64,000 nt of DNA from Nostoc sp. UHCC 0926 (GTDB lineage Bacteria > Cyanobacteriota > Cyanobacteriia > Cyanobacteriales > Nostocaceae). The stretch is from assembly GCF_028623165.1 (NCBI RefSeq), contig NZ_CP117768.1, forward strand, positions 5,770,001 to 5,834,000, given 5' to 3'. Both the position numbers and the translations under genes were made by a program. Position 1 is the stretch's first letter, and every line of letters starts with the position of its first letter. Under the pieces are notes generated by a model. That model searched no databases. It was given only the letters and a program-made list of their open reading frames with translations, and was not told the origin of the DNA. Shown piece after piece: positions 33,981-41,732 of the stretch.

Positions 33981-35018
33981 ATGATCAAGCCATTTCAACC
34001 ACAACGCCGTACAGTTTTAAAGCGTATTGTCCAATATTCAGTACTCGGACTGTTTACTTTATCATCTTCCTTGGTGGGTAGCCTTGTGCAAAGCACCCAA
34101 GCGCAGACAGCCAAAGTAATTAACTTGGCGTATCAAAGTTCTGGTGATATTGTCAAGTCCAAAAAAACTGTTGAGCCACTTTTTAAAAAATTGGGTGTAA
34201 CCGTGAATTGGGTTGGGCCATTCGCAGCAGGGCCGCAATTGATAAAAGCGCTGGATGAAGGTAAAGTGGATATCGGTACTGTCGGAGAGACACCTCCAAT
34301 ATTTGACCAAGCTGCACGCCCAGGCCTCATCCCTGAAGTTGTCTATCTTACTGGACGCACGCCCACCGATGGTACAAACCAAGGTATTGTAGTGAAAGCT
34401 AATTCTCCCATTAAGAAAGTAGCTGATCTTAAAGGTAAGAAAATTGCTTTTCAGGTAGGGTCGAATGCACAGTATTTACTAGCAAAAGCGTTGAAAGAGG
34501 TAGGGTTAAAAATTAGCGATATTCAAATCGTTGCTTTGACTCCAACTGACGCCCGCGATGCCTTTATTAAAGACAAGGCTGACGCCTGGGTGGGTGGCGA
34601 TCCCCTTTTAGCTGCTGTGGAAAGTACTACCCCGATTCGGAATCTGAGAAATGCAGCAGGAATTAACATTCTCAACGGGTTTTATATTGGCAGGCGTGCA
34701 TTTGTCACCCAAAATCCGCAATTGGTGCGAGTGTTTTTAGAGGAAGCAGAGAAGGTAGGAGAACAGGCTGAAAAAAACCCAAGCGATTATGCCAAAATTT
34801 TAGTTGATGAACAGAAATTAACTCCAGCAGTTGCACTAAAGGTGGCAAGCCGTCGTACTTATAAATTGAAAAAAATTACACCTGCGATCATTGCCCTACA
34901 GCAGAGCGTTGCTGATTTTTATTTTGATGAAAAAGCCATCTCGCGTAAGATTGATATCAAACAAGGGATTCTTTCTGATCTAGTGTATAAAGCGATCATA
35001 CCTGGTAATATCAAGTAA
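33981..35018 (+). CDS. SsuA/TauA-family periplasmic substrate-binding protein
   Basis: A 345-aa binding protein. It has QRRTVLKRI, then a hydrophobic run and QSTQAQTAKVI, so a signal-peptidase-I cleavage after AQA is likely and the protein should be soluble in the periplasm, unlike the lipoprotein paralogues. Signatures: LAYQSSGDIVKSKKTVEPL, GKVDIGTVGETPPIFDQAAR, AFIKDKADAWVGGDPLLAAV. The twin arginine again hints at Tat export. The 162-bp duplicated leader precedes it. It is the last gene of the organosulfur island; a long hairpin follows. Confidence 0.87.
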   Translation: MIKPFQPQRRTVLKRIVQYSVLGLFTLSSSLVGSLVQSTQAQTAKVINLAYQSSGDIVKSKKTVEPLFKKLGVTVNWVGPFAAGPQLIKALDEGKVDIGTVGETPPIFDQAARPGLIPEVVYLTGRTPTDGTNQGIVVKANSPIKKVADLKGKKIAFQVGSNAQYLLAKALKEVGLKISDIQIVALTPTDARDAFIKDKADAWVGGDPLLAAVESTTPIRNLRNAAGINILNGFYIGRRAFVTQNPQLVRVFLEEAEKVGEQAEKNPSDYAKILVDEQKLTPAVALKVASRRTYKLKKITPAIIALQQSVADFYFDEKAISRKIDIKQGILSDLVYKAIIPGNIK

Positions 35019-35100
35019 CGGTAAACAGGTAGAGGCAGGTTTATTCAGCGATTAAGTTGGCTAGCTATTACACTGTAGCGAAAGTTTGCCTAACTTTAAC

Positions 35101-35142
35101 AAAAGGCTTAACAAGTTGCTCAACTAACTTGTTAAGCCTTTT
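35101..35142. terminator. Bidirectional hairpin terminator
   Basis: AAAAGGCTTAACAAGTT is perfectly complementary to AACTTGTTAAGCCTTTT (17 bp) around an 8-nt loop, with A-runs and T-runs at the ends. It lies 80 bases after the last binding-protein gene and would also face leftward genes. Confidence 0.8.
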
Positions 35143-35296
35143 GTCTGGTTAAGTAAAAACCGAGGAAGGAACAAGCGATCGCAAATCTTTTTACAGATAT
35201 ATGATTTGGGATTGACAATTAGTTTTAATTAAAATGTTCTAGTAATGAAAATCACACCTCAACGTATCAAGTAATGGTGAACAGATAGAGACAGGT

Positions 35297-35471
35297 TTAT
35301 TTAGCTATTAAGTTGGCGATCGCTTCTACTAACTCGGCTGGCTCTATTGGTTTGGCAAGAAGCTTGTCAAATCCGGCTCCTAGTACCTGCTTGGCGTTAA
35401 TTTCTCCAGCATAGGCAGTAAGTGCGTAGTTTACCGCCGTAGGCATCGCCCGAATTTGCCCTCCCTGCTCA
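35297..35471 (-). pseudogene. Receiver-domain C-terminal fragment copied from the 41.7-kb hybrid kinase
   Basis: The fragment encodes EQGGQIRA...LTAYAGEINAKQVLGAGFDK and LLAKPIEPAELVEAIANLIAK. This is nearly the last 50 residues of the kinase at 41733-46505 (LTAYAGETNAKQVLTAGFNK; HLAKPIEPAELVEAIANLIAE), and the bases after the stop also match. An 18-bp insertion (35427-35444) sits inside what is a GCGATCGC site in the intact gene. No receiver phosphorylation site remains, so it is non-functional. It abuts the 3' end of the neighbouring hypothetical gene. Confidence 0.85.
35427..35444. repeat. 18-bp small dispersed repeat inserted in a HIP1 site
   Basis: The inserted TAGTTTACCGCCGTAGGC splits GCG|ATCGC. 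The uninterrupted version, GTAAGTGCGATCGCCCG, is present at 41857 in the parental kinase. The core GCCTACGGCGG is shared with the in-frame insertion in the GNAT gene (61217-61240). Confidence 0.85.
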
Positions 35472-36053
35472 AATAGGATTGCTATATGCGTTGTCTTTTG
35501 AGTTTCTTGCAATCACTAAACACTCATTTGGAACCCTAGTAAGCATATTGTTAAAAGCTGGAGTATAACGACCATCTTCACCAACAACCTTGCAAAGAGT
35601 ATACTCCCCAGCCCTAGAAAATCCGCCGAACCAAACGTTCTTTCTGTGCCAGATATCTCCATTGGGAGAATTTTTGTCTTGAGACATTGTAAGACTTACA
35701 ATCGATGTTGAAATTTCTATTCCTAGCAAAAAAGGGATGATTTGAGCTTGCTGCAAAGTTTCATCTGTAAACTGAATTTTGTAAGTTACTTTAAACCATT
35801 GAATAAAATGTAGTAATATCCAGCCACTAATCGAGTTATGAAAAGTCCACTGCAACGGTGCAAAGACTGGTAAATCCAAGCTTCTTTTCTGTGTATCCCA
35901 TTCTAAATTGTACATAGTGATGCAAGTATCTGGCAGTGGATTACCATCCAGGAAAAATACACCCTTAAGAACAGATGGTAAGTTTGTTTGTTTGATTGGA
36001 ATCATCCAGGTTGCAATATTATTGAGTTGCTTTTTCTCGATTAATTCAGCCAT
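35469..36053 (-). CDS. Hypothetical protein (194 aa), possibly 3'-truncated
   Basis: I do not recognise the family. The protein is soluble and beta-rich: it starts MAELIEKKQLNNIATWMIPI and includes LKGVFFLDGNPLPDTCITMY, LPVFAPLQWTFHNSISGWIL and IWHRKNVWFGGFSRAGEYTL. There is no signal peptide. The last codons (NAYSNPI) run exactly into the copied receiver fragment, whose TTGAGC supplies the stop codon, so the original C-terminus may have been cut off. It lies downstream of the lipoxygenase-P450 genes on the same strand, 340 bases away, and could be a third member of that unit; a lipid-binding role is a guess. Confidence 0.6.
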   Translation of the reverse strand: MAELIEKKQLNNIATWMIPIKQTNLPSVLKGVFFLDGNPLPDTCITMYNLEWDTQKRSLDLPVFAPLQWTFHNSISGWILLHFIQWFKVTYKIQFTDETLQQAQIIPFLLGIEISTSIVSLTMSQDKNSPNGDIWHRKNVWFGGFSRAGEYTLCKVVGEDGRYTPAFNNMLTRVPNECLVIARNSKDNAYSNPI

Positions 36054-36165
36054 ACTAATTTGTAATTCCTACTTCGTAAGTAATACATACAAAAAAATAA
36101 ACATGATTACAGGCTTATAAGAGGATGTCTAAAAATTTGGCGATACACCAAACACATGAATATTA

Positions 36166-36302
36166 CCCAATACATTTCAGTTAAGCCTAAAACTCAACTT
36201 CTGCGTAGGTTGGGTTAAGGAACGAAACCCAACACTTCCGTGACTTTGTTGGGTTTCACTTCGTTCTACCCAACCTACAATTTTCTTAAGTGAACCGTAT
36301 TG
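36166..36302. mobile_element. 137-bp MITE with CCAATAC ends and 8-bp target duplication
   Basis: Ends: CCAATACATTTCAGTTAAG and, inverted, CCAATACGGTTCACTTAAG. An inner inverted pair is GTAGGTTGGGT / ACCCAACCTAC. GAATATTA occurs directly on both sides (36158-36165 and 36303-36310), a convincing target-site duplication. The ends also resemble the inverted repeat at 1341-1380. Confidence 0.85.
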
Positions 36303-36322
36303 GAATATTAGCGTGACATACT

Positions 36323-36352
36323 CCTACACTGACTCTTCGAGTACAGTGTAGG
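36323..36352. terminator. Strong hairpin downstream of the P450 gene
   Basis: CCTACACTGACTC and GAGT-A-CAGTGTAGG form a near-continuous stem with a 3-nt loop and one bulged A. It lies about 40 bases beyond the stop of the leftward P450 gene. No T-run follows on the minus strand, so besides termination it could be an RNA-stability element or a relic of a mobile-element end. Confidence 0.5.
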
Positions 36353-36393
36353 CTTCCAAGACAATTCTCTAACTCCAAACCTGACATCTTCAC

Positions 36394-37743
36394 TCATAGC
36401 CGTGGAGCAAAACCTTGTAGCACTAAATTATTAGGAGTAACGGCAGTCACTTTTTCAAAATCCCACTTGACTTCTGTAATTGAGTCCCATTGATAGTTCT
36501 TGAACAGATGTAAACAGAAAATCTTAATAAAGCCAATTGATAAGGTTCTACCAGGACAGGCTCGCTCATGCCCTTCGCCGTTCCAAGATAAGATATCTGA
36601 AAAATTCCGTGTTAGGTCAAAATCATCTGGATTTTGGTATCTATTGGCATCCCGATTAGCCGTCAAAATAGAGCCAAGTAAGCGAGTACCTTTTTGGAAT
36701 GGGCATTTTTGTTCTCCAATCTCAACTTCACCTGCTTCAGTGGTGAGTTGGCTAACAAATCGCACAGGTGGATAGAGACGAGCTGTTTCCAAAATCACTT
36801 GATTGAGAAGTGTTGACTGTTCTAGAGCGTCTGGGTCTAAACTTTCCTTGGCATTCCAAACAGCATTGACTTCTGACAATACATCATTTCTGAGGGCATT
36901 ATCCAGGCATAGAACACCAATAACAGATCCCAAAAGTCCACTTGTGCCGGCAGTACCAGCAATATGAATCATATCGAAAAGGCTATTAGCGATTTGGTGT
37001 TCGTTCAACTGATACTGAGCGCCTGTTTCAAAGTAAGATGCCCATTTGGCAGATTGTTTATATCGCTTGGTTAAATGCTTACGATGCTGAATTTTTGGTG
37101 CTGTTAATATTGCCAGCAGATACTTGCTAATAAAGTTTGGCAACGATGCGAGAACTAAACCTTTAATGTAACTACTTGATGCTGTGATTTCTTCCTCAGA
37201 TAAAGATATCTGAAAAACCAGTTGGTGCAAAATCGACAGCATAATCTTTGGCAAATCGTTGCCGATGTGTAATTTGCTCTGTCTAGCAGCCTCTAACAGG
37301 CTTTGCTCAACTAGATACCCTAAAAAGTCTATCTGTTGAGACGGTTCTGGTAAGGCTTGTAAGAACACAGCACGCAGTCCTGTGTGTTCCTTACCGTTGG
37401 TTCCTAAGCTCAAAGGATTATCCAGCAGGTAGCTAGGAGCTAATATTCTGATGATACCTAAATCATTTCCCCGCAGCTGTGGTTGGGTTTGCATTAGTTC
37501 CTTCACTTGGGAATGAGAGGAATGCATAATTGCTTGATCCACGGCAAAATACTTGTCTCCAATATTGTCCTTTCGGATGTAGAGAAAGTCTCGCCATGCG
37601 TTGAGCATGATTGAGGCATCTATATAATAAAAAACTAAGCGCAGAAACTTGCCGATCGCAGTGTCATAACCTACTTTGGCTAGTATAGGTGCAAGCCAAA
37701 GCTGGCGATCATGACCTTGTAAGACTTTATCTTTAAGTGTCAT
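36394..37743 (-). CDS. Cytochrome P450, atypical; possible oxylipin (CYP74-like) enzyme
   Basis: A 449-aa haem-thiolate protein. The haem cysteine is C396 in WNGEGHERACPGRTLSIGF, and the K-helix ExxR is E319-R322 (LETARLYPPVRF). Two deviations stand out: the I-helix reads HIAGTAGTSGLLGS (from A262) and lacks the acid-Thr pair that activates O2, and the haem loop has Gly and His where Phe and Gly are usual. These are features expected of P450s that rearrange hydroperoxides (allene oxide synthase, hydroperoxide lyase). The lipoxygenase gene lies 488 bases upstream on the same strand, which would supply such a substrate. I chose the ATG at 37743, which follows GGGGA; an upstream GTG is possible. 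The precise reaction is inference. Confidence 0.82.
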   Translation of the reverse strand: MTLKDKVLQGHDRQLWLAPILAKVGYDTAIGKFLRLVFYYIDASIMLNAWRDFLYIRKDNIGDKYFAVDQAIMHSSHSQVKELMQTQPQLRGNDLGIIRILAPSYLLDNPLSLGTNGKEHTGLRAVFLQALPEPSQQIDFLGYLVEQSLLEAARQSKLHIGNDLPKIMLSILHQLVFQISLSEEEITASSSYIKGLVLASLPNFISKYLLAILTAPKIQHRKHLTKRYKQSAKWASYFETGAQYQLNEHQIANSLFDMIHIAGTAGTSGLLGSVIGVLCLDNALRNDVLSEVNAVWNAKESLDPDALEQSTLLNQVILETARLYPPVRFVSQLTTEAGEVEIGEQKCPFQKGTRLLGSILTANRDANRYQNPDDFDLTRNFSDILSWNGEGHERACPGRTLSIGFIKIFCLHLFKNYQWDSITEVKWDFEKVTAVTPNNLVLQGFAPRL

Positions 37744-37779
37744 AAAAAAATCCCCGATACGGCTGGAAACCACTTGGCT

Positions 37780-38172
37780 TTAGGCAGTGGAGGAAAGCCG
37801 AACGGCAGTTTTAACTGCTGTGGCTCTCCACGAAGAATATGCTTTGAATTTACACTCAGTTGGTAATGCATTCTGTGTTAATCGTTTACCAGTATTTAGG
37901 CAATGCAAACTAATTGTTTTTCTGCTTGGATCTTTTTTAGTTGGAGATTCTTGCCAACCACCGACATAACAAAATCCAAATTTTGGATGTTTGATTACTG
38001 AACCGCGTTTAAATCCGGCGCTAATCGTTCCACCATATCTAGAGCGGATATGTCCAGTGGAGTGTTGCAATCGGTGAAGTTGACGGCGATGAAATTCCAA
38101 AGGAATAACTTCAATTAGTTGAGTGTTTTCAGGCTTGATAGGCGCAGCCTCTCCAAGAGTTGTATTGGGCAT
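37780..38172 (-). pseudogene. C-terminal relic of an RRXRR/HNH (IscB-like) nuclease
   Basis: The 130-codon frame contains IPLEFHRRQLHRLQHS, GHIRSRYGGTISAGFKRGSV, IKHPKFGFCYVGGWQES and ISLHCLNTGKRLTQNALPTE. I associate the RRQLH...YGGTxSxGFKRGSxVKH...YVGG...ISLHxLxTGKRL pattern with the C-terminus of cyanobacterial RRXRR-domain HNH endonucleases, the IscB group. The RuvC and HNH parts are missing; the apparent N-terminus (MPNTTLGEAAPI) derives from a TCTTGGAGAGGCTGCGCC small repeat. It sits between the lipoxygenase and P450 genes, in the same direction, and may have separated a former operon. Identification is from memory of the family and moderately certain. Confidence 0.5.
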
Positions 38173-38231
38173 TGGTTATTTCTTTTTTTTCCTTGTCTCC
38201 CTTCCCTGGTTCCCAGTTCCCAGTCCCTAAT

Positions 38232-40124
38232 TCAGATATTGATGCTTTGAGGAATTTTAGAAGGAAGCAGATACTCATAAATTGGACGGTGCAAATTACG
38301 TTGCTTAATCGTATCTTCTACCTGCTGAAGATTACTCTGGAATGCCTGTAACAATGGTTTTACTTTCTGGTCTGTAAAGTATCCTTGCTGATACTCGCCC
38401 AGCTTGTTATAGTATACAGATCCCAATAAGCTGAGTAAATTGTATTGCCGTTGCGCCTGATCTAAGGGGGGGAGCAAATTCAAGTAGTCTTGCTCAGTAA
38501 CTTCTCTTTTGAGAGTTGAGGCTGGTAAATAACCTGCCATTGGGATGGCTGCGGCATAGCTCATGAAATCTTTTTGCGGAAAGTTAACCGCAGCATGTTG
38601 AGCGCTGGCGGTGAAAATAATCAGCGTAATGGCATCATTCAGGTAATTTCGCGTTTTGATGCCCCCATTCTCGCCAAAATCGGGGATACGACCACCATCA
38701 TAAGCTGATATTTCAGCTGCCCATGCTTGCAGGGCTGTATCTTTCTGAATATCTTCATCGGTGAGGTAATATAAATTCAGATAGTCCCAAACCCATTGAT
38801 GAATGGCATCCCAAACTAATAGTGCATCATCCCGATAAGGATAAACAGGCAATAGGTTGGGATCATCCACACCGCGCTGTTGGAATTGCTTGGGCAAGAT
38901 GGCACTATTGAACCCATAGCTTTGCAACCCCAGCACTGTTAAAACGCGGGAGTTATCGATTGATGCTGAGAGTAATCTATCGACACCACCGCCAGGAGCA
39001 ATCAGAATTTGTTGGGCAGCATCGTTAATTGCTAAGGTACTGTCAAAATGCGGGCGCAGCAGAATTCTTAGGGGATGGGTAAGTGGCAGTTGTCGATAGG
39101 TTGCGATCGCAAAAACACCAACTAACAGGTGAGTTCTTGCTAGGTGAGTAATCGGTTCGTGGAAGTTGGCATCTGCTATTTGGACAACTGTTTTGGCAAA
39201 AAGCCAAGCGTATTTACCGGAATTAGGGGTAATGATTGGATAATCTGATTCTGGGGTTTGACCGCATTGAATGGCTATCGGACGCAATAAACGAGTGGGG
39301 TCTGAGCCTTTGGGTAAGGCAAACAGTGCTATGGGAGCATAGACATATTTTTGCTCATGTGGGAATGTACCGTTGATCGCACCGGATAAAATTTTATAAT
39401 CAGCTAAGTAGAGCCTTCCTTCTTCTCCTGCGGCTGCTAATGAATCGTCAGTTCCCATCACTGCTTGGTAATGTTCGTCTGTGACTGGGAAGCGATCGCC
39501 TGGACTGGTTACTCGCTCGATCATGACGGGATTGTAGCCAGCTACTCGCATGTAGGCAAATACTTCATCTTCCTGGTAAGTTTTGGCTATCGCTGGTACA
39601 CCAATCACCACAAACAAATTTTCGTAGTCCTTGAGACTGGTTGCATGTCCTGTGGGTTGTCCTTCATATAGAAGGGTAATTACCTGATTTAGAGCATCTC
39701 TGAGGATCACAAGTCCGTTTTCTTTAAGAATAGAAAAGAAAAGATCGTCCAGTTCTCTAACATCCTGAGATATCTGTTTAAGCAATAACTGGGGGATAAT
39801 TTGTAGGATTCTCACCAGAATGCTGATTTGGGCTGGTATTGCTCCCTTGACCAAGGCTTCTAAAATAAACCTTTCGACATCATCACGAATCGATTCAGAA
39901 CCCTGATTTCCTCTGTTGACAATCAAGGTATTCACAAAAAGAACTCGTAACTGCTGGGCTAATAAAAAATACCAATTAGTGGTGAACTCTTCCGCAGCAG
40001 AAACCTGATCCACCATAGCAATAGATGGAATATAGGTATAGTTATATTCATACTCTTGCCTAGTGATGTATAGACTATGAGTACTTGGGTAAGTTATCGA
40101 ATTATCTGATGATGAAGCAGTCAT
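38232..40124 (-). CDS. Lipoxygenase (catalytic domain only)
   Basis: A 630-aa non-haem iron dioxygenase that adds O2 to polyunsaturated fatty acids, giving hydroperoxides. All five iron ligands can be placed: H327 and H332 (THLARTHLLVGVF), H510 and N514 (ASAQHAAVNFP), and the C-terminal isoleucine I630 (KIPQSINI). Other family landmarks are YNYTYIPSIAMVDQV near residue 35, GGRIPDFGENGGIKTRNYLN and MAGYLPASTL. No PLAT domain precedes the catalytic domain, as in short cyanobacterial lipoxygenases. No signal peptide. It lies upstream of the atypical P450 in the same orientation; product regiospecificity cannot be read here. Confidence 0.93.
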   Translation of the reverse strand: MTASSSDNSITYPSTHSLYITRQEYEYNYTYIPSIAMVDQVSAAEEFTTNWYFLLAQQLRVLFVNTLIVNRGNQGSESIRDDVERFILEALVKGAIPAQISILVRILQIIPQLLLKQISQDVRELDDLFFSILKENGLVILRDALNQVITLLYEGQPTGHATSLKDYENLFVVIGVPAIAKTYQEDEVFAYMRVAGYNPVMIERVTSPGDRFPVTDEHYQAVMGTDDSLAAAGEEGRLYLADYKILSGAINGTFPHEQKYVYAPIALFALPKGSDPTRLLRPIAIQCGQTPESDYPIITPNSGKYAWLFAKTVVQIADANFHEPITHLARTHLLVGVFAIATYRQLPLTHPLRILLRPHFDSTLAINDAAQQILIAPGGGVDRLLSASIDNSRVLTVLGLQSYGFNSAILPKQFQQRGVDDPNLLPVYPYRDDALLVWDAIHQWVWDYLNLYYLTDEDIQKDTALQAWAAEISAYDGGRIPDFGENGGIKTRNYLNDAITLIIFTASAQHAAVNFPQKDFMSYAAAIPMAGYLPASTLKREVTEQDYLNLLPPLDQAQRQYNLLSLLGSVYYNKLGEYQQGYFTDQKVKPLLQAFQSNLQQVEDTIKQRNLHRPIYEYLLPSKIPQSINI

Positions 40125-40318
40125 TGCCCCTATTCACATGTAGTGGTTTAGATAACTTTAACAGTTGAGGATGCACAAGTTTGAGTTAGCTAAATGTATT
40201 ATCGCAATCAAATTGAAATTTTTGATTTTTCTCAAAGAAATGTTATATAATTTTTCGCTCACTCCTAACTCATTCATAATCAAAAAGTCGATGAACATTT
40301 TAACTCGCAGAGAATGCC
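40125..40318. other. Spacer between divergent genes
   Basis: AT-rich upstream region of the lipoxygenase gene (leftward). No distinctive operator seen. Confidence 0.3.
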
Positions 40319-40519
40319 TGCGATTCGGGAGATAAAGCAGGCTTGATTTTAGTAACGGAAAAATTTTGGTCGTTAGTGAAGCATCGGAATGAACTGAAGT
40401 TGGGGAATCTTGCATCTGGGGATAAAATTGCTCAGAAAGCTCTCAATCGGTTCAGTTTAGCTGTTTGGGGAATTCGCCAACGGTATCCGTATCCCGGCTC
40501 AATACCTAGTACAAGATAA
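40319..40519 (+). pseudogene. Unidentified coding-like remnant
   Basis: A 66-codon open stretch without a start reads CDSGDKAGLILVTEKFWSLV, then KHRNELKLGNLASGDKIAQK and ALNRFSLAVWGIRQRYPYPG before a stop at 40517. The composition is protein-like and helical, and no start codon fits, so it is probably the end of a lost gene. I do not recognise the family. Confidence 0.3.
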
Positions 40520-40667
40520 AACCGCTACTTTTGTCAACGAAATCAAAAGTTTGTGGTTGATTGACTTTTTTGGTTGATTACTTTGTCCTGGTGTCACATA
40601 CTCGATTGAGAGATTGATGGTATTTTATTTTTGCACAAACTTCTTTATCCCAATCGCGATACAAGCT

Positions 40668-41306
40668 ATGACACTCAATTTATATTTACTGCGACATGGA
40701 GAAACTACTTTTAGTCAAAGTGGTAATTTCTGCGGTGAAACTGATGCGGAGTTGACAAAAGAAGGGATGCAGATGGCAGAGAGTTTTGCCGATGTTTATC
40801 AAAAATTGAAGTGGGAGGCTGTTTATGTTAGCCCGATGAAGCGCACAATTGCAACTGCCAAGCCATTTTGTGATGCTATCGGTATGGATATGCAGTTGCG
40901 TGACGGACTTAGAGAAGGTAGTTACGGCGAATGGGAAACTAAGAGTAAATCGTTTGCCCAAGAGAATTACGCAGAAAACTATGTAAAATGGTTGACCGAA
41001 CCCGCTTGGAATGCACCACTAGGTGGAGAAACTGCGGTAGATATTGCTAACCGTTCTATGCCTGTAATTGCTGAAATTCAAGAAAAACATCCCCAAGGTA
41101 ATGTTTTAGTAGTTTCCCATAAAGCCACGACTCGGATTATGCTTTGCAGTTTACTGGGAATTGATTTGGGACGCTATCGCTATCGGGTGAATATTTTGGT
41201 CGCGTCGGTAAGTATGGTTAAATTTGACGTTAATGGTCCTTTATTAGAAGTATTGGGCGATCGCCATCATATACCCGATCGTATTCGCTTTCGTCCGGGA
41301 ACATAA
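40668..41306 (+). CDS. Histidine phosphatase (phosphoglycerate mutase superfamily)
   Basis: A 212-aa cytosolic enzyme with the phosphohistidine motif LYLLRHGETTFS (R9, H10, G11) at its N-terminus and the second catalytic histidine in VLVVSHKATTRIML. Conserved CGETDAELTKEGMQMA, YVSPMKRTIATAKPF and GSYGEWE match broad-specificity phosphatases/dPGM-like proteins. The frame opens at 40614, but the family starts just before LYLLRHGE, so the ATG at 40668 is preferred. Substrate is not predictable; sugar phosphate or nucleotide phosphates are usual. It stands alone between the oxylipin genes and the hybrid kinase, converging on the latter. Confidence 0.88.
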   Translation: MTLNLYLLRHGETTFSQSGNFCGETDAELTKEGMQMAESFADVYQKLKWEAVYVSPMKRTIATAKPFCDAIGMDMQLRDGLREGSYGEWETKSKSFAQENYAENYVKWLTEPAWNAPLGGETAVDIANRSMPVIAEIQEKHPQGNVLVVSHKATTRIMLCSLLGIDLGRYRYRVNILVASVSMVKFDVNGPLLEVLGDRHHIPDRIRFRPGT

Positions 41307-41732
41307 TAGTCCCTACTAGTAGCTTGTCAAGAAACTATTGACATGATATCTGCGGAGGCGGCAACAAAATCTAACTTTCCAGCTTCCTGTGTCAAGCACC
41401 AAATCCTCTAAACAAAAACCGAAGACCAGCCGTATGATAAACGTTATTGGAAAATTATGATTATTGGTCAGCAACTTGGCAATCGCTCTCAGTTCAGCCA
41501 CGGGACAAGTCGGTTTGGCGAGAACTTGGATATTCTTCAACAGAAAGCCTAGAGTCACAGGGTGCGAACTATCTGTTAGTTTTCGAGGACTGATTCAAGC
41601 GTTTACAGCAGAATTCAAGTATTTGAACCACATCTGTCGTAGGGGCGCAAGGCCTTGCGCCCCTACGATAGGATATTTTTTTAACTGGAGTTTCTGAGCC
41701 TTTACTTTTTGCAGATGAAGGTAGAGGCAGGT
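41307..41732. other. Spacer with partial palindromic MITE
   Basis: No gene supported on either strand. The right half contains the truncated 90-bp MITE copy described separately; the left half has no recognisable feature. Confidence 0.35.
41606..41670. mobile_element. Truncated copy of the 90-bp palindromic MITE
   Basis: Starts CAGCAGAATTCAAGTATTTG after TTTA and continues through the GTAGGGGCGCAAGG palindrome, then diverges after CCCCTACGATA. The far terminal repeat is missing. Confidence 0.75.

Noticed and set aside
36323..36352. Hairpin as part of an omega-RNA for the IscB-like relic
   Set aside because: It is on the far side of the P450 gene from the relic, at the wrong end for the guide scaffold of a leftward gene; kept only as a terminator-like stem.
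40158..40415. 85-codon minus-strand frame upstream of the lipoxygenase
   Set aside because: Low-complexity AT-rich composition, no start signal, and it overlaps a better coding-like remnant on the other strand.
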